Assembly (NCBI RefSeq): GCF_900188345.1
Contig: NZ_FZOD01000045.1
Span: 1 to 64,000 of the forward strand
Reading direction: 5' to 3'
DNA: 64,000 nt
Source: Streptosporangium subroseum
Lineage (GTDB): Bacteria; Actinomycetota; Actinomycetes; Streptosporangiales; Streptosporangiaceae
Part shown: positions 61,817 through 64,000 of the stretch, piece after piece
Layout of the letters: every line of letters starts with the position of its first letter
Position numbering within the stretch: the first letter of the stretch is position 1
Notes under the pieces: generated by a model
Told to the model about the DNA's origin: nothing
Database searches by the model: none
The model's input: the letters and a program-made list of their open reading frames with translations, nothing else
Position numbers and translations under genes: made by a program

Positions 61817-61888
61817 TGGGCACTACTGGGTTCGAACCAGTGACATCTCGCTTGTAAGGCGAGCGCTCTACCGCTGAGCTAAGCGCCC
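61817..61888 (-). tRNA. tRNA-Val (anticodon TAC), integration target
   Basis: Complete cloverleaf read leftwards: acceptor GGGCGCT / AGTGCCC with one G-T pair, D arm GCTC/GAGC, anticodon stem CTCGC/GCGAG with loop CTTACAA, T arm ACTGG-TTCGAAC-CCAGT. No CCA encoded. The 3' half from the anticodon loop onward is copied at 33.9, 46.6 and 52.1 kb, so it is the attB used by the elements. Confidence 0.95.
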
Positions 61889-61920
61889 GGGAAATCCCGT
61901 CGGACACACGGGACAACACC

Positions 61921-62961
61921 CTACGCCACCCGAGGGGATTTCAGTACATCGAGCGGCCACGTGGCGCCCGCGTCAGGGACTCCGGCTGCGCGCCAGCCCA
62001 GGAGGGCCGCACCGAGCATGCCGGCGCGAACGCCCAGGACCGCCGGGCGGAGGGGAGGGGCCTCGCGGAAGGTGAGGCGGCTCTGGAGGCGTTCGGCCAG
62101 AGGATCGGACAGAAGGCGTCCGGCTTCGGCCAGACCGCCCCCGAGGACGATCGCGGAGGGATCGAGGAGCAGCGTGTAGGTGGCGAGGGCGAGGGACAGG
62201 GCCTCGACCGCGTCGTCCCACACTTCCCTGGCCACGGGATCACCGGACGCTGTCAGCGCGGCGACCTGCTCGGCCGTGACAGGCACGGCAAGCGGAGCGG
62301 GCGAGGCGACAGAAGCGGGCGTGGCGGAGGAAGCGGGCGTGGCGAGTGAGGTGGGCGTGCCGGACGTGGCCGGCGTGGCGGCGACGCGAGCGGAGTAGCG
62401 GCGGCCCACGGCGGAGGCGGAGGCGTAGGTCTCCAGGCAGCCGATCTGGCCGCAGGCACACGTCTCCCCGTTGGGAAAGACCGGGATGTGGCCGATCTCC
62501 CCGCCCCAACCGGCGGTCCCGCCGTACGGCTCGCCCTTCAGGATCACCGCGCCCGCGATGCCGGTGCCGATGGGCAGGAACAGGAAGTCGGAGAGTTCGC
62601 GGCCCGCGCCGAGCACGCTCTCGGCGAGACCACCGGTACGCACGTCGTGACCGAGCATGACGGGCACATTCAGTGGGACGAAGTCCGCCGCGGGAACGTC
62701 GCGCCAGCCGATGTTGGCGGAGTAGAGCGCCGCGTCCGCGGTGACCAGGCCGGGTACGGCCAGGCCGACCCCGGCGGGGGTGCCGCCGCCGGTGACGGCG
62801 AGCTCGTCGATGAAGGACCGGATGGCTTCGACAACGACGGCGGGGCCCTTGTCGCGCGGGGTCACGCGGCGGTCGGTAAGGATGATCTCGCCCGAACGAC
62901 CGACGAGGCCGCCCTTCATGGACGTGCCACCGACGTCAAGGGCCACAACGAAGGAGCTCAT
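61921..62961 (-). CDS. ROK-family sugar kinase, glucokinase-like (346 aa)
   Basis: ATP-binding ALDVGGTSMKGGLV near 8-20, substrate/metal region GGEIGHIPV and the ROK zinc motif CACGQIGCLE, then LGGGLAEAG for ATP. No DNA-binding domain, so a kinase rather than a repressor. Directly after the zinc motif an unusual stretch of about 30 residues, rich in Ala/Thr/Pro/Ser (ATPASSATPASVASP), is inserted. Probable housekeeping gene outside the mobile region. Confidence 0.9.
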   Translation of the reverse strand: MSSFVVALDVGGTSMKGGLVGRSGEIILTDRRVTPRDKGPAVVVEAIRSFIDELAVTGGGTPAGVGLAVPGLVTADAALYSANIGWRDVPAADFVPLNVPVMLGHDVRTGGLAESVLGAGRELSDFLFLPIGTGIAGAVILKGEPYGGTAGWGGEIGHIPVFPNGETCACGQIGCLETYASASAVGRRYSARVAATPATSGTPTSLATPASSATPASVASPAPLAVPVTAEQVAALTASGDPVAREVWDDAVEALSLALATYTLLLDPSAIVLGGGLAEAGRLLSDPLAERLQSRLTFREAPPLRPAVLGVRAGMLGAALLGWRAAGVPDAGATWPLDVLKSPRVA

Positions 62962-63061
62962 GCACGCATCCAGCGGGTCGAAGGGGCGGAACCGAGCCTG
63001 ATGACCTTAGCGCACACCAAAATGACCGCCTCCACTATGCCCATCGGCGGACGTGGAGCAG

Positions 63062-63345
63062 GTTGACGAGCGTCACCAGGTTCATCGGCACAGTGAAGTG
63101 GATCAACGAGCATCACCGGGTTCATCGGTGCACTCGAGTGGAAACGAGCGTTGACAGGCTCCTCGATGCACTCTAAGTGGATCAACAAGCATCAACGAGC
63201 TCATAAGCACGCTCGAAGCGGATCAACGAGTATCACCGGGTTCATAGGTGCACGTGAAGCGAATCAACAAGCATCAACGAGCTCATAAGCACACTCGAAG
63301 CGGATCGACGAGCATCATGCTCACCGGTGCGCTGAAAGCTCAGCG
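63062..63345. repeat. Minisatellite of about seven 40-bp units
   Basis: Units of 37-41 bases such as GTGGATCAACGAGCATCACC plus GGGTTCATCGGTGCACTCGA, with two alternating variants (one with CACCGGGTTCAT, one with CAACGAGCTCATAAGCAC). Copies are diverged, are not separated by unique spacers, and lie between the ROK and zinc-ribbon genes. Confidence 0.8.
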
Positions 63346-63352
63346 GACAAGC

Positions 63353-63664
63353 TCAGTGAACCCGGCCGAGGACCCGGTTCAGTGCCGCCTCCACCTCGTC
63401 CGCGAGGCCGGGCGCGTGGGACACCGCGAGCTGGTCGCCACTTCGCGCGAGCCGTACCGAGCCGCAGGACTTGCATTCCACCTCGCCGAGCCGGCAGATG
63501 AGCGCGACGGAGCCACATGAGGAACACGCGTCGAGGTTGAGATCGTGTGCGCGCTGGCAGTCCGGGCAGATGAGCACCTGCGTTTCCTGGCGCACCCCGC
63601 GTTTCCACGGGCTCGCGCCACGGACCGGGTCGGTCTGCCTGGCCCCGCAGGAGAAGCAGGGCAT
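63353..63664 (-). CDS. Zinc-ribbon protein (103 aa)
   Basis: Eight cysteines in four CxxC pairs: CFSCG, CPDCQ, CSSCGS and CKSCGS, so probably two zinc ribbons. The ATG at 63664 follows GGAGG by six bases; a Met 12 codons earlier is also in frame. Function unknown; resembles small actinobacterial zinc-ribbon proteins. Confidence 0.75.
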   Translation of the reverse strand: MPCFSCGARQTDPVRGASPWKRGVRQETQVLICPDCQRAHDLNLDACSSCGSVALICRLGEVECKSCGSVRLARSGDQLAVSHAPGLADEVEAALNRVLGRVH

Positions 63665-63723
63665 GATCGCCTCCGAGAGGTCGAGACCGACGGGCGCCAT
63701 GCGGGCGTCTGCCGGATCACCGC

Positions 63724-64000
63724 TTAGGAAAGTTCGGCGAGCACCTTGTGGTACTCGGCGATGTCGCGCGCCTGCGGGGTCGGGTTCACCACGCTCCAGC
63801 GGACCACGCCCTCGCCATCGATGATGAAGGTGCCCCGGGTCGCGAAACCCTTCTTCTCATCGAAGACACCGTACGCCCGCGCGACCTCCCCATGCGGCCA
63901 GAAATCGGAGAGCAGGGGAAAGTTGTAACCTTCCCGGTCCGCCCACGCGCGGTGACTGAACATGGAGTCGACCGAAACGGTGAGCACCCGGACGTCTTCG
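63724..64000 (-). CDS. Peroxiredoxin (AhpC/TSA family), C-terminal part, cut by right edge
   Basis: The frame is open to the window edge and encodes VLTVSVDSMFSHRAWADREG, FPLLSDFWPHGEVARAYGVFDEKKGFATRGTFIIDGEGVVRW, typical of the second half of 1-Cys/2-Cys peroxiredoxins such as AhpE. The peroxidatic cysteine would lie beyond the edge. Confidence 0.9.
   Translation of the reverse strand, partial: EDVRVLTVSVDSMFSHRAWADREGYNFPLLSDFWPHGEVARAYGVFDEKKGFATRGTFIIDGEGVVRWSVVNPTPQARDIAEYHKVLAELS

Noticed and set aside
63062..63345. CRISPR array
   Set aside because: Units are diverged and contiguous without unique spacers, and there are no cas genes.

Overview
This 64 kb window comes from a high-GC filamentous actinomycete. 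Most genes have strong G/C third-position bias and GTG starts are frequent. Many genes overlap by four bases (ATGA, GTGA or TTGA). The gene set fits Streptomyces, Streptosporangiaceae or Micromonosporaceae-like bacteria; the sequence does not fix the genus.

Region 1 (1-20.6 kb) is the start-unit end of a modular type I polyketide cluster. The PKS gene runs off the left edge and begins with a lone ACP, then KS-AT-KR and the start of a second ACP. An ACP-first PKS must be charged in trans. The window holds a matching set for an arginine-derived starter: a flavin amine oxidase/monooxygenase (7.4 kb), an agmatinase-family amidinohydrolase (17.1 kb), an acyl-CoA ligase (18.2 kb) and a discrete acyltransferase (19.7 kb). 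This is the known logic for 4-guanidinobutyryl/4-aminobutyryl-primed polyols of the ECO-02301, linearmycin, desertomycin and azalomycin type. Around these lie a large LAL regulator, a four-gene ABC exporter plus two-component operon, a metallophosphoesterase and a pair of membrane PH-domain proteins.

Region 2 (20.7-25.2 kb) holds a DUF6461 protein, an ABC-2 permease with only a scrap of its ATPase, a TetR/SDR divergent pair and a DUF1349 protein. Region 3 (25.3-33.4 kb) has a tRNA-Val(GAC)-like 3' fragment, a very large secreted metallophosphoesterase/beta-propeller protein, a HupE-like membrane protein and a beta-helix membrane protein.

Region 4 (33.5-61.9 kb) is an integration hotspot on the 3' end of tRNA-Val(TAC) at 61.8 kb. 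Three further copies of the tRNA 3' half (33.9, 46.6 and 52.1 kb), each followed by the same element arm, show that mobile elements piled up in tandem. The rightmost unit (about 52.1-61.8 kb) is a recognisable actinomycete integrative element with a GntR regulator, a frameshifted Rep, Xis and Int, but no visible transfer gene. In the usual transfer position it carries an AT-richer three-gene operon (TIGR04255-like, HTH protein, Fic) that may be a toxin or defence module. The units to the left have lost Int/Rep. They carry toxin-antitoxin pairs in different stages of decay, relics of one HTH-DUF5919 regulator, and cargo: alpha/beta hydrolases, a CE1758/CE1759-type flavin monooxygenase pair, TetR, SARP and LuxR regulators.

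Region 5 (61.9-64 kb) looks like stable chromosome: a ROK-family kinase, a minisatellite, a zinc-ribbon protein and a peroxiredoxin cut by the right edge.
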